Origin: Verrucomicrobiota bacterium
GTDB taxonomy: Bacteria > Verrucomicrobiota > Kiritimatiellia > CAIQIC01 > Lenti-01
NCBI GenBank assembly: GCA_003451935.1
Contig: DMJA01000292.1
Span: 2,653 to 24,262 of the forward strand
Reading direction: 5' to 3'
Length of the DNA: 21,610 nt
Within the stretch, counting starts at the first letter, position 1, and each line of letters starts with the position of its first letter. Below, one piece after another: positions 9,666-16,105 of the stretch. Both the position numbers and the translations under genes were made by a program. The notes beneath the pieces are model-generated. The model was not told the origin of the DNA. It was given only the letters and a program-made list of their open reading frames with translations, and made no database searches.

Positions 9666-10592
9666 TTAGGGCCGGGAATAGGGGATCCGCACGCGGAAGA
9701 ATCCCTTGGGATCGTCCGTCTGCACCCAATCCTCCACATCGATCTCCAAATAGGTGTCCGTGAACGTGCCGCTCCAGATGTTGGTGTATTCCACCCCGTC
9801 CACCCACGGCGAACGATAGTCCAGCCAATAGGTCATGCCCGGCACCGGGATGGTCCACCAGGACACGATGTGCGGATCGGCCGCCAGATCCGCTGGGGCG
9901 GTGATCTGGACTTCGAGCGGGCGATCAGGCTCGCCGGCGAGCAGATAGTCATCGTAGTGGGCCTCGAACCAATCGTCATAGCCGTCGCCGTCCGTGTCCG
10001 GATTGCCCGCATCCAGCCCCATGTCCCCTTCCATCGCGTCCGGAATGCCGTCCCCGTCCGAATCCACATCCGGCGCACCCGTGCTGACCAGTTTCAACGC
10101 CCCGAATTCCACATAGAGGTAAGGGGTGAAATCCCATTGGTCGGAAGGCACATCTTGAAAGGGAGCGGTATCCGCGTAGTAAATCGCCGCGGCCGGATCG
10201 CTGCGGTCGAAAACCCGGACAAAGTTGGTCGTGCCCGCAAGCGCTGGCCGATCCGTAAATTCTTCCATGAACTTCCCGAGATGCTCGTCCGGCGGCTCCA
10301 CATTCATCCCGATGCGGCTCACCCGGACCAGTTCATTGAGCGGGCTCCCTTCGCCCGTCTCGGAATCGGGCGCAACGATGAGCCCGCCCGGACCCGCTTT
10401 CCGGATCTCCACACGCGCGCACTCGCTCGATGGGCTGGACCAGCTCCCCGGAAAATTGCGTCCTAGCGCATCCGTCACCGGATTCGTATTGCCAATGAAA
10501 ACGGATGCCTCCTGTGCCCCGGCATCCGTCCCGGCAAATAGCGCGAGGACACAGGCGGCCCCGATCCATTTCCATTGGAAATCCATTTTCAT
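9666..10592 (-). CDS. Secreted protein with thrombospondin type 3-like calcium-binding repeats
   Basis: The protein has 308 residues from ATG at 10592. An ATG 15 codons upstream is possible, but the chosen one has AAGGA 9 nt before it and directly gives a signal peptide: MKMDFQWKW, then GAACVLALFAGTDAGA, likely cut before QE. Residues 175-207 hold two DxDxDGxxD loops (DVDSDGDGIPD and NPDTDGDGYDD), the thrombospondin type 3/dockerin-like calcium signature. The C-terminal part (230-308) is beta-rich and ends in GFFRVRIPYSRP, a kind of ending I associate with secreted Verrucomicrobia-type proteins. No enzyme motif is visible. It lies 129 nt after the PEP-CTERM gene and 63 nt before the giant gene on the same strand, so it is probably co-expressed. 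The role is unknown; an extracellular structural partner of the giant protein is an inference. Confidence 0.85.
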   Translation of the reverse strand: MKMDFQWKWIGAACVLALFAGTDAGAQEASVFIGNTNPVTDALGRNFPGSWSSPSSECARVEIRKAGPGGLIVAPDSETGEGSPLNELVRVSRIGMNVEPPDEHLGKFMEEFTDRPALAGTTNFVRVFDRSDPAAAIYYADTAPFQDVPSDQWDFTPYLYVEFGALKLVSTGAPDVDSDGDGIPDAMEGDMGLDAGNPDTDGDGYDDWFEAHYDDYLLAGEPDRPLEVQITAPADLAADPHIVSWWTIPVPGMTYWLDYRSPWVDGVEYTNIWSGTFTDTYLEIDVEDWVQTDDPKGFFRVRIPYSRP

Positions 10593-10721
10593 TGCCCAGA
10601 TTCCTTCACTCCTGATCCGTTCGCGGGACGCGCCCATTCATCAGCCATCGGACGCCTCCCGCACATATATCGTTTTACCCAATGAGATCATTCGATGCGC
10701 TTGAACTCAGTCTAGGTTCGA

Positions 10722-11405
10722 CTATCCCTCCCGGAGGTGCTTTTTCTGGCGGCGGCGGTGCGCAATCCAAAGCCCCGCCCCGCCCGTCATGAACAAAGCC
10801 AGCGATCCCGGTTCCGGAATCACCTCGAAATACGCCAGATTGGTGGCCGAGGTGTTGTCGATGTACGGCACATACCAGGTGTCAATGATGTTGGTTCCTG
10901 TCTGGACGCCGCTCAACCCCCAATAGGTGGAAACCGCTTCTCCCTCCGGAAAATCCGTCGCCCCGAACACGCGAATGTACAGGCTGTCGTAGGTGCCTAG
11001 GATCTCGAACTGGGCATAGATGTTCCACCAGCCATCGACCGCCGGCCCAATCTGGGTGGTATAGGCAATCACATGGCCGGCCGGCGTGGTTTCAGGGAAA
11101 TAAATTGTCGTGTCCGTCGGCGTCGTGTTTGTGCTGGGCTGCGCCGGAATGGTGTTCGTGCCCATGTCCGAATAAATATCGAAGTTGTCGTCCGTGGCCG
11201 TTCCCGGGGGGGAGGCCGTGGCCGAGTTGTACATGACGACCTGGACGATGGACCCTTCCTGCAAATTGTATTCTGACAGAGTGTGGCCGCTGGGGTAACC
11301 CCACCCGAGATCCACCGTGACCACCAGCGCCTGGGCCGGCGCGACTCCAAAACATAGGCACGCCGCAACCACCGCCAGCCAACACCGGCCCGCGGTTGCT
11401 CTCAT
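10722..11405 (-). CDS. PEP-CTERM sorting domain protein
   Basis: The protein has 227 residues. The N-terminus MRATAGRCWLAVVAACLCFGV with APAQA following is a signal peptide. The C-terminus is a complete PEP-CTERM signal: VIPEPG at about residues 195-200, a hydrophobic stretch SLALFMTGGAGLWIA, then the basic cluster HRRRQKK. Such proteins are exported, cleaved by an exosortase and retained in or released from the envelope or biofilm matrix. The middle is a beta-rich domain (VVTVDLGWGYPSGHTL at its start) that I do not recognise. An upstream in-frame ATG at 11432 would add nine residues but has no Shine-Dalgarno sequence; the ATG at 11405 has AGGG 7 nt upstream. It is the first gene of a three-gene minus-strand cluster of exported proteins. 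No exosortase gene is in the window. Confidence 0.88.
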   Translation of the reverse strand: MRATAGRCWLAVVAACLCFGVAPAQALVVTVDLGWGYPSGHTLSEYNLQEGSIVQVVMYNSATASPPGTATDDNFDIYSDMGTNTIPAQPSTNTTPTDTTIYFPETTPAGHVIAYTTQIGPAVDGWWNIYAQFEILGTYDSLYIRVFGATDFPEGEAVSTYWGLSGVQTGTNIIDTWYVPYIDNTSATNLAYFEVIPEPGSLALFMTGGAGLWIAHRRRQKKHLREG

Positions 11406-11796
11406 CGTCCTGCCCTGTTCTGTCTTGTTCATGCTTATTTTTTAATGGGGCGCCGCCATCTCCCTTGTCTACCTGTTCCCTAGCCGAATACTTAATCAAA
11501 GTTTCAACCTGTTCCAACTTCCAGAACAAACTACGCCATGCCCGAAGGCTTGCAAAGGTAAAACATTCGGTTTTTGTTCGTTTTTTTATTTCATTTATAT
11601 GGCGGCCACCTGTCGATGCCATGCTTGCCAAATTTTGGCGTCCTCCTCTCGATGCCTAGCCAAACGGCTAATATTTTAGGTTTTGTGCAATATGCCGGGC
11701 GACCTGTGGACCTGATGATCCCTTCCATTCCTCCCGCTTTAATTTCAAATTTTGGTTGGTTTTCAGGCCCGTATCCAGTTAATCATTCCCTGCATT
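11406..11796. other. AT-richer divergent intergenic region
   Basis: This 391-nt gap separates the minus-strand exported-protein cluster from the plus-strand amidohydrolase and should hold both promoters. It is clearly less GC-rich than its surroundings. On the plus strand TTGTTC (11574) and TATATG (11596) with a 16-nt spacer are a weak promoter candidate. Two small inverted repeats, GCCAAATTTTGGC (11627-11639) and TAGCC-AAAC-GGCTA (11657-11670), each follow a TCGATGCC direct repeat (11613 and 11649). I see no convincing gene and no recognised riboswitch. Confidence 0.45.
11409..11416 (-). promoter_or_regulatory. Ribosome binding site favouring the 11405 start
   Basis: On the minus strand AGGGCAGG ends three bases before ATG at 11405, placing AGGG 7 nt upstream. 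The alternative ATG at 11432 is preceded by AATAAGC with no purine-rich site. Confidence 0.6.
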
Positions 11797-13053
11797 ATGG
11801 ATTTGCTTATCCAACATGTGCGCCACGGCCAGGAATTCCGGGACATCCTCATCCAAAACGGCCGCTTTTCCCGCATTGAGCCGCACATCGATCCCGCCAC
11901 CCTCCTTCGTTCGCCCCAAACGCTCGACGGCACGGGCCAAGCCATCCTGCCGTCTTTCGCCAATGTCCACTGCCATGCCGCCATGGTCCTCTTCCGTGGC
12001 CTCGGCGACGACACCCCCCTCCATGACTGGCTCAACAATATCATCTGGCCCATGGAGCGCCGCCTCACCGCCGACCACATCTACTGGGGCACCCTCTTCG
12101 GCTGCCTCGAAATGATCCGTTCCGGCATCACCGCCGCCCTCGACATGTATTGGCAGACGCCCCAATGCCTCCGCGCCTTTTACGAAAGCGGCATCCGCAC
12201 CTGTTTTTGCCATCCCAACATCATCCCCCCCGGCCCGGAGGCCCTGGATGGCCTCCGCCGCGACCTTGAAACCCATCTGGAACTGGCCCAATCCTATCCT
12301 GCCCGCGTGGAACTGGCCGTCGGCATCCATGCGCTCTACACCACGTCCGCCGAAATGCGCGCCATCTGCCGCGAATTCGCCGAGGCCCACGACCTGATCG
12401 TCCATACCCACATTTCCGAAACAAAGCGCGAAACCCGGGAATGCGTCCAGGCCACGGGCAAGACCCCGGCCGAGTTGTTCGACGCCGAAGGATTGCTGAA
12501 TGGCCGGTTCATCGGCGCCCACGGCATCTGGCTCACCCCCGCCGACCGCCAGTTGATGGTTCAGCGGGGGGCCGCCATTGCCCACTGCCCGTCCTCCAAC
12601 ATCAAGCTCGCCTCCGGCATCTTCAACGAGCGCGCCGTACGGCGCGCGGGCCTCCGCTTCGGCCTGGGAACCGACGGCGCCAGCTCCAACAACCGCTACG
12701 ACATGTTCTCCGAAATGCGCACTGCCGCCTTCCTTGCCAAAGCCCGGGCCTTCGATCCCACCGCCGGCGCCGCCGCCGACCTCTATCGCACCGCCACCCG
12801 GGACGGATTCCAGATGCTCCGCCTCGATGCCGGGGAAGTCGCGATCGGCAAGCTCGCCGACTGCATTTTGGTGGATTTGAACCATTCCGGCCTTGTCCCC
12901 GGCCACAACCTCGTCTCCGACCTCGTCTATGCCGCCACCCCCGAATGCGTCGATACCACCATCTGCGCCGGACAAGTCCTCATGCGCCACCGCCAGATCC
13001 CCGGCGAAGACGAAATCCGCCGGGCCTTCCGCGACGTCGCCGCACGGCTCTAA
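11797..13053 (+). CDS. mtaD: 5-methylthioadenosine/S-adenosylhomocysteine deaminase family amidohydrolase
   Basis: The protein has 418 residues from ATG 11797, where it opens with the small beta domain typical of amidohydrolases (MDLLIQHVR). A TTG start at 11752 would add 15 atypical residues, and neither start has a clear Shine-Dalgarno site. Metal and substrate motifs are intact: VHCHAAM (H58, H60), HTHISE (H203, H205), GAHGIWL (H242), HCPSSNIKLASG (263-274) and GTDGASSNN with metal-ligand D293. This set is characteristic of the cyclic deaminase group MTA/SAH deaminase, TrzN/AtzA and guanine deaminase-like enzymes; HCPSSNIKLASG plus GTDGASSNN fits MtaD/SAH deaminase best. The family converts SAH to S-inosylhomocysteine, or MTA to methylthioinosine, with release of ammonia. 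It appears monocistronic, so context does not settle the substrate; other aminohydrolase substrates remain possible. Confidence 0.85.
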   Translation: MDLLIQHVRHGQEFRDILIQNGRFSRIEPHIDPATLLRSPQTLDGTGQAILPSFANVHCHAAMVLFRGLGDDTPLHDWLNNIIWPMERRLTADHIYWGTLFGCLEMIRSGITAALDMYWQTPQCLRAFYESGIRTCFCHPNIIPPGPEALDGLRRDLETHLELAQSYPARVELAVGIHALYTTSAEMRAICREFAEAHDLIVHTHISETKRETRECVQATGKTPAELFDAEGLLNGRFIGAHGIWLTPADRQLMVQRGAAIAHCPSSNIKLASGIFNERAVRRAGLRFGLGTDGASSNNRYDMFSEMRTAAFLAKARAFDPTAGAAADLYRTATRDGFQMLRLDAGEVAIGKLADCILVDLNHSGLVPGHNLVSDLVYAATPECVDTTICAGQVLMRHRQIPGEDEIRRAFRDVAARL

Positions 13054-13071
13054 TGCCGGGGGAAGGCCGCT

Positions 13072-13178
13072 GTCATCCCGAGCTTGTCGAGGGATCTGGG
13101 CCCTGTCCCGCAAGCATGACAAGGTGGCAACGCCCAGATGTTTCGACTCCGGCGCTGAACGCCTTCGCTCAACATGAC
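13072..13178. repeat. 107-bp imperfect inverted-repeat (MITE/REP-like) element
   Basis: The outer arms are GTCATCCCGAGC (13072-13083) and GCTCAACATGAC (13167-13178), reverse complements at 9 of 12 positions. The inner arms are CGAGGGATCTGGGC (13088-13101) and GCCCAGATGTTTCG (13132-13145). The GTCATCCCGAGC-GAGGGATCT pattern resembles intergenic palindromic repeats scattered in many bacterial genomes. It sits 18 nt after the amidohydrolase stop. Confidence 0.65.
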
Positions 13179-13246
13179 CCGGCAACCGCATCTGGGTGTC
13201 GCTGCGCCGCGCGCCGCGCCTTGCCGGATTTTTCCGGTCTGTACGC

Positions 13247-13274
13247 TTGACTTCCCCCTCTTTCTGGCTATCTT
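13247..13274 (+). promoter_or_regulatory. Promoter of tRNA-Asn
   Basis: TTGACT (13247-13252), a 16-nt spacer and TATCTT (13269-13274) match the housekeeping sigma factor consensus at 5/6 and 4/6 positions. The -10 box ends 17 nt before the tRNA 5' end, a spacing typical of tRNA genes. Confidence 0.6.
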
Positions 13275-13291
13275 TCCCCCTGATTTTCGGT

Positions 13292-13366
13292 TCCAGCGTA
13301 GCTCAATGGTAGAGCGGTTGGCTGTTAACCAATAGGTTACAGGTTCGAGCCCTGTCGCTGGAGCCA
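13292..13366 (+). tRNA. tRNA-Asn (anticodon GTT)
   Basis: A full cloverleaf can be folded. Acceptor stem TCCAGCG pairs with CGCTGGA. The D arm is GCTC-AATGGTA-GAGC. The anticodon arm is GTTGG-CTGTTAA-CCAAT with anticodon GTT. The T arm is ACAGG-TTCGAGC-CCTGT. The discriminator is G, and the 3' CCA is encoded in the DNA (13364-13366). The mature body is 13292-13363 plus CCA. It stands alone between the amidohydrolase and rplM. Confidence 0.96.
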
Positions 13367-13532
13367 ATTTTTCCGCGCTTCGGGCGTCTTTTCCGGCGGT
13401 AACCGGGAGGAAGGCCGCGCGAGGGGTTTGTCCTTCGCGCAAACGGTGCGCAAAGCGTCCTTGTCGTCGGATCCTCCCGATCTTTCCGGCACGGGGTTGT
13501 TTCACAGTCAGTACGAAATGGAAAGAACCGCG

Positions 13533-13562
13533 TTGACAGCCGCGCGCCCCCCGCGCTACTGT
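13533..13562 (+). promoter_or_regulatory. Candidate rplM-rpsI promoter
   Basis: A perfect TTGACA -35 box (13533-13538) is followed after 18 nt by TACTGT (13557-13562), a weak -10. Transcription would start about 25 nt upstream of the rplM ATG. The GC-rich spacer is unusual, but the position is right for a ribosomal-protein promoter. Confidence 0.45.
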
Positions 13563-13593
13563 TCGCCGCTTATTGTTTGGGAATTGAAGGATT

Positions 13594-14022
13594 ATGAAGA
13601 CGACACAGCCGATTGAATCTGAAGTCAAGCACGAGTGGTTTCTCATCGACGCCACCGACAAACCCGCCGGCCGCCTGGCCGTCGAAGTCTGCCGCCTCCT
13701 CCGGGGCCGCGGCAAGCCCGATTACACGCCCCACATCGACATGGGCGATTTCGTCGTGGTCATCAACTCCGCCAAGATCGGCCTGTCCGGCAACTCCAAG
13801 GAGGAGAAGAAGGTCTACGCGAAGTACACCGGCTACCAGAGCGGCTATTTCGAAACCTCCGCCGCCACCATGCGCCAGAAAAATCCGGGCTACATCCTTT
13901 GGCACGCCGTCCGCGGCATGCTGCCCAAGAACCACCTGAGCCGCCAGCTTCTCAAGCGCCTCAAGCTCTATCCCGGCGCCGAACATCCCCACGCGGCCCA
14001 GAACCCCAAAGTCATCGGCTAA
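13594..14022 (+). CDS. rplM: 50S ribosomal protein L13
   Basis: The protein has 142 residues, the normal length for bacterial L13, and is alignable end to end from memory of the family. Recognisable blocks are WFLIDATDKPAGRLA (residues 15-29), GRGKPDYTPHIDMGDFVVVIN, a KVYAKYTGYQSG stretch (the usual place of YYrHtGypGg), and AVRGMLPKNHLSRQLLKRLK near the C-terminus. It is an early-assembling large-subunit protein that binds 23S rRNA. It starts the two-gene rplM-rpsI operon with a 15-nt gap to rpsI, the conserved bacterial arrangement. A GAAGGATT stretch directly abuts the ATG, so the Shine-Dalgarno spacing is short. Confidence 0.97.
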   Translation: MKTTQPIESEVKHEWFLIDATDKPAGRLAVEVCRLLRGRGKPDYTPHIDMGDFVVVINSAKIGLSGNSKEEKKVYAKYTGYQSGYFETSAATMRQKNPGYILWHAVRGMLPKNHLSRQLLKRLKLYPGAEHPHAAQNPKVIG

Positions 14023-14037
14023 TCCCGGAGAAACACC

Positions 14038-14442
14038 ATGGCCACCAAAAAAGCTGAAATCGAATCCATCGCCACCGGCCGCCGCAAGACCGCCACCGCC
14101 CGCGTCCGCCTCTTCAAGGGCAGCGGCAAGATCACCGTCAACGGCCGCGAATTCGCCGACTACTTCCCCACGACCGACCTGCGCCTCATCGTCGAAGCCC
14201 CCTTCAAGTCCGTTGAAGGCGTTGGCAAGTACGATGTCATCGCCCTCTGCGAGGGCGGGGGCCCCACCGGCCAGGCCGGCGCCCTGCGCCACGGCATCTC
14301 CCGCGCCTTGCTCCAGGCGGACGAGAATTTCCGCGCCATCCTTAAGAAGGCCGGCTTCCTCACCCGCGACCCGCGCATGAAGGAACGCAAAAAGCCTGGC
14401 CAGCCCGGCGCCCGCCGCCGCTTCCAGTTCTCGAAACGCTAG
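14038..14442 (+). CDS. rpsI: 30S ribosomal protein S9
   Basis: The protein has 134 residues, normal for S9. It has the diagnostic ATGRRKTATARVRLFKGSG N-terminal block, the GGGPTGQAGALRHGISRALL block (residues 78-97), and the basic tail RDPRMKERKKPGQPGARRRF ending QFSKR. The tail reaches the P-site tRNA in the 30S subunit. GGAG lies 7 nt before the ATG. It is co-transcribed with rplM and followed 20 nt downstream by a strong intrinsic terminator, so the ribosomal operon appears to end here. The terminal KR matches the conserved S9 C-terminus. Confidence 0.97.
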   Translation: MATKKAEIESIATGRRKTATARVRLFKGSGKITVNGREFADYFPTTDLRLIVEAPFKSVEGVGKYDVIALCEGGGPTGQAGALRHGISRALLQADENFRAILKKAGFLTRDPRMKERKKPGQPGARRRFQFSKR

Positions 14443-14462
14443 ACCGTTCCAGCCCTGCAACG

Positions 14463-14489
14463 AACCCCGGGCAACGGCCCGGGGTTTTT
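14463..14489 (+). terminator. Intrinsic terminator of rplM-rpsI
   Basis: A 10-bp perfect stem AACCCCGGGC/GCCCGGGGTT with the loop AACG is followed by a run of five T (14485-14489). The GC-rich stem and T tract are a textbook Rho-independent terminator for the plus strand. Confidence 0.92.
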
Positions 14490-14575
14490 CATGCCTTCGT
14501 CCCGGCCGATTCCACCTCCACGGCCATGCCCATTCGCCAACCTGTTCAATTTCACATGCAGAACGATTTGTTCAT

Positions 14576-14620
14576 TATGGATTTTATAAAAACCATACTA
14601 TGCTTTTTATAAAAACCATA
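14576..14620. promoter_or_regulatory. Two tandem 22-bp palindromes, candidate operator
   Basis: Two 22-bp palindromes (14576-14597 and 14599-14620) are separated by one base. Each has the form TATGs-n12-CCATA around an A/T core, each matches its own reverse complement at 20 of 22 positions, and they share the exact 16-mer TTTTATAAAAACCATA (14582 and 14605). Centre spacing is 23 bp, about two helical turns, so dimers would bind the same DNA face. The layout resembles paired ARG boxes upstream of arginine genes, but the half-site is not the classical TGAAT. Regulation of argJ is inferred. Confidence 0.55.
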
Positions 14621-14693
14621 ATTTTTGTTTTTCACTCTTGGGCCAGACCGGATCGGCTTCGAGGGCAAAGCTTGCCGAACCCCCGATTTATTC

Positions 14694-14723
14694 TTCACTC
14701 CGGTAGGCCGCTGCTTCTATACT
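14694..14723 (+). promoter_or_regulatory. Candidate argJ promoter
   Basis: TTCACT (14694-14699), an 18-nt spacer and TATACT (14718-14723) match the consensus at 4/6 and 5/6 positions, 22 nt before the argJ ATG. The tandem palindromes lie about 75-118 nt further upstream. Confidence 0.45.
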
Positions 14724-14745
14724 CCGCACCCGTGAAAGGCCCATC

Positions 14746-15951
14746 ATGAAAAAATCCATTCTTCGCTTCTCCGCCGCCGCCCGCCTCCCCGCCGGATTCC
14801 GCGCCACCGGAATCGTCGCCGGGCTCAAGGCCTCCGGCCAGCCCGACATGGCCATGTTCTTCTCCGATGCCCCGGCCGCGCTGGCCGGCACCTTCACCAC
14901 CAACCAGGTCAAGGCCGCCACCGTCCGGCTCGATTCCGAACGCGTCGCCACCGTCGGCATGGCCCATGGCGTCGTCGTCAACAGCGGCCAGGCCAACGCC
15001 TGCACCGGCAAGAACGGCCTGCGCGACGCGCAGGCCATGGCCGCCCACGCCGCCCAGCAGTTCGGCGTCGCCCCGGAGATGTTCCTCGTTTGCTCCACCG
15101 GGCGCATCGGCATTCCCCTGCGCATGGACATCATCCTCCCCGGCATCGAGAAACTGGCCCAGGCCGTCGTTCCCGGCGGTGGCGAATCCGCCGCGCGCGG
15201 CATCATGACCACCGATACGCGGCCCAAGCGCTTCACCGTCCCCTTCATCGCCAACGGCAAGCCCTGCCGCTTGACCGGCATCGCCAAGGGCGCCGGCATG
15301 ATCCAGCCCTGCATGGCCACCATGCTCGCCTTCCTCCTCACCGACGCCAAGGTGGACCGCCGCGCCATGCAGAAGGCCCTCAAGGCCGCCGTGGACAAAT
15401 CCTTCAACCGCATCTCCGTCGATGCCGACCAAAGCACCAACGACACCGTCCTGATGCTCGCCAACGGCCGCGCCGGCAACACCGCCCTCAAGCCCGGGCA
15501 CCGCGATTGGCCTTCCTTCGTCGCCGCGCTCGACGGCGTCACCTTCCGCCTCGCCATGGAAATGGTCCGCGACGGCGAAGGCGCCCAAAAAATGGTCACC
15601 GTCCGCGTCCAAGGCGCGCGCACGCCGGCCGACGCCGAGGCCGCCGCGCGTGCCGTCGCCAATTCCTTCCTCGTCAAGACCTCCTGGGTCGGCTCCTATC
15701 CCAACTGGGGCCGCATCATGGACGCCCTCGGCTATTCCCCCGCCAAGGTGGACGAGACCAAAGTCGAAATCCGCTACGACAACCTCCTCGCCGCCCAAAA
15801 CGGCGTCAAGGAAGGCGCGTCCATCGAACAGCTTTCCAAGGTCGCGGCAAAAAAGGAATTCTTGATCACCATCGACCTCCACCTCGGCCGCCACGCCGCC
15901 ACCGTCTACTCCTGCGACTGCACCGAGGAATACGTCAGGATCAACAAATAG
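14746..15951 (+). CDS. argJ: Bifunctional ornithine acetyltransferase/N-acetylglutamate synthase
   Basis: The protein has 401 residues, the usual ArgJ length. ArgJ transfers the acetyl group from N-acetylornithine to glutamate (cyclic arginine pathway) and, in bifunctional forms, also uses acetyl-CoA. It matures by self-cleavage before a Thr in the KGxGMIxPxMATML motif, here KGAGMIQPCMATML (181-194) with T192 as nucleophile. Other blocks are NSGQANACTG (79-88), CSTGRIGIPL (116-125, oxyanion hole region), SVDADQSTND (224-233) and SWVGSYPNWGRIMDALGYS. Variants stand out: Q187/C189 for the common A/N, STGRIG for STGVIG, and a C-terminus YSCDCTEEYVRINK instead of the usual YTSDLTxxYVxIN-plus-tail. 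AAAGG lies 6 nt before the ATG. A 154-nt gap separates it from argB. Confidence 0.95.
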   Translation: MKKSILRFSAAARLPAGFRATGIVAGLKASGQPDMAMFFSDAPAALAGTFTTNQVKAATVRLDSERVATVGMAHGVVVNSGQANACTGKNGLRDAQAMAAHAAQQFGVAPEMFLVCSTGRIGIPLRMDIILPGIEKLAQAVVPGGGESAARGIMTTDTRPKRFTVPFIANGKPCRLTGIAKGAGMIQPCMATMLAFLLTDAKVDRRAMQKALKAAVDKSFNRISVDADQSTNDTVLMLANGRAGNTALKPGHRDWPSFVAALDGVTFRLAMEMVRDGEGAQKMVTVRVQGARTPADAEAAARAVANSFLVKTSWVGSYPNWGRIMDALGYSPAKVDETKVEIRYDNLLAAQNGVKEGASIEQLSKVAAKKEFLITIDLHLGRHAATVYSCDCTEEYVRINK

Positions 15952-15986
15952 GTTCAAGGTTCAGCGGTTCACGGTTCACGGTTGTC
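15951..15986. repeat. Heptad tandem repeat GGTTCAn
   Basis: Five near-copies of GGTTCAC occur in a row: GGTTCAA, GGTTCAG, one extra C, GGTTCAC, GGTTCAC and GGTTGTC. They begin on the last base of the argJ stop codon. Confidence 0.8.
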
Positions 15987-16018
15987 CTCTGGAAATGCCA
16001 CCGGCTATTCACTTGATA

Positions 16019-16051
16019 ATTGGATATTGAATATTGGCGATTGGATATTGA
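16019..16051. repeat. Direct repeat ATTGGATATTGA
   Basis: Two exact 12-mers, ATTGGATATTGA, start at 16019 and 16040 (period 21). A partial related unit, ATATTGG, lies between them. They occupy the argJ-argB gap together with the upstream heptad repeat. Confidence 0.8.
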
Positions 16052-16105
16052 GTTCTTATTTTTCTTCCCCCCGCCCCCGCCCTGTCCGATAATGCGCATC
16101 CAACT

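Noticed and set aside
11530..11560. Sigma-54 type promoter for the PEP-CTERM cluster on the minus strand
   Set aside because: GGCATG resembles the -24 element, but no GC dinucleotide lies at the required spacing for the -12 element.
11406..11796. SAH or SAM riboswitch ahead of the deaminase gene
   Set aside because: I could not find the conserved core sequences of these classes, and the small inverted repeats there do not fit their folds.
11779..13191. Minus-strand 470-residue frame over the amidohydrolase
   Set aside because: It is antisense to a gene with intact metal-binding motifs; the translation is Gly/Ala/Val/Asp-rich with no domain.
13050..13715. Minus-strand 221-residue frame containing ATGLEPVTYWLTANRSTIEL
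   Set aside because: This peptide is the well-known false translation of the reverse complement of a tRNA gene (here tRNA-Asn), and the frame also crosses the inverted-repeat element and the rplM start.
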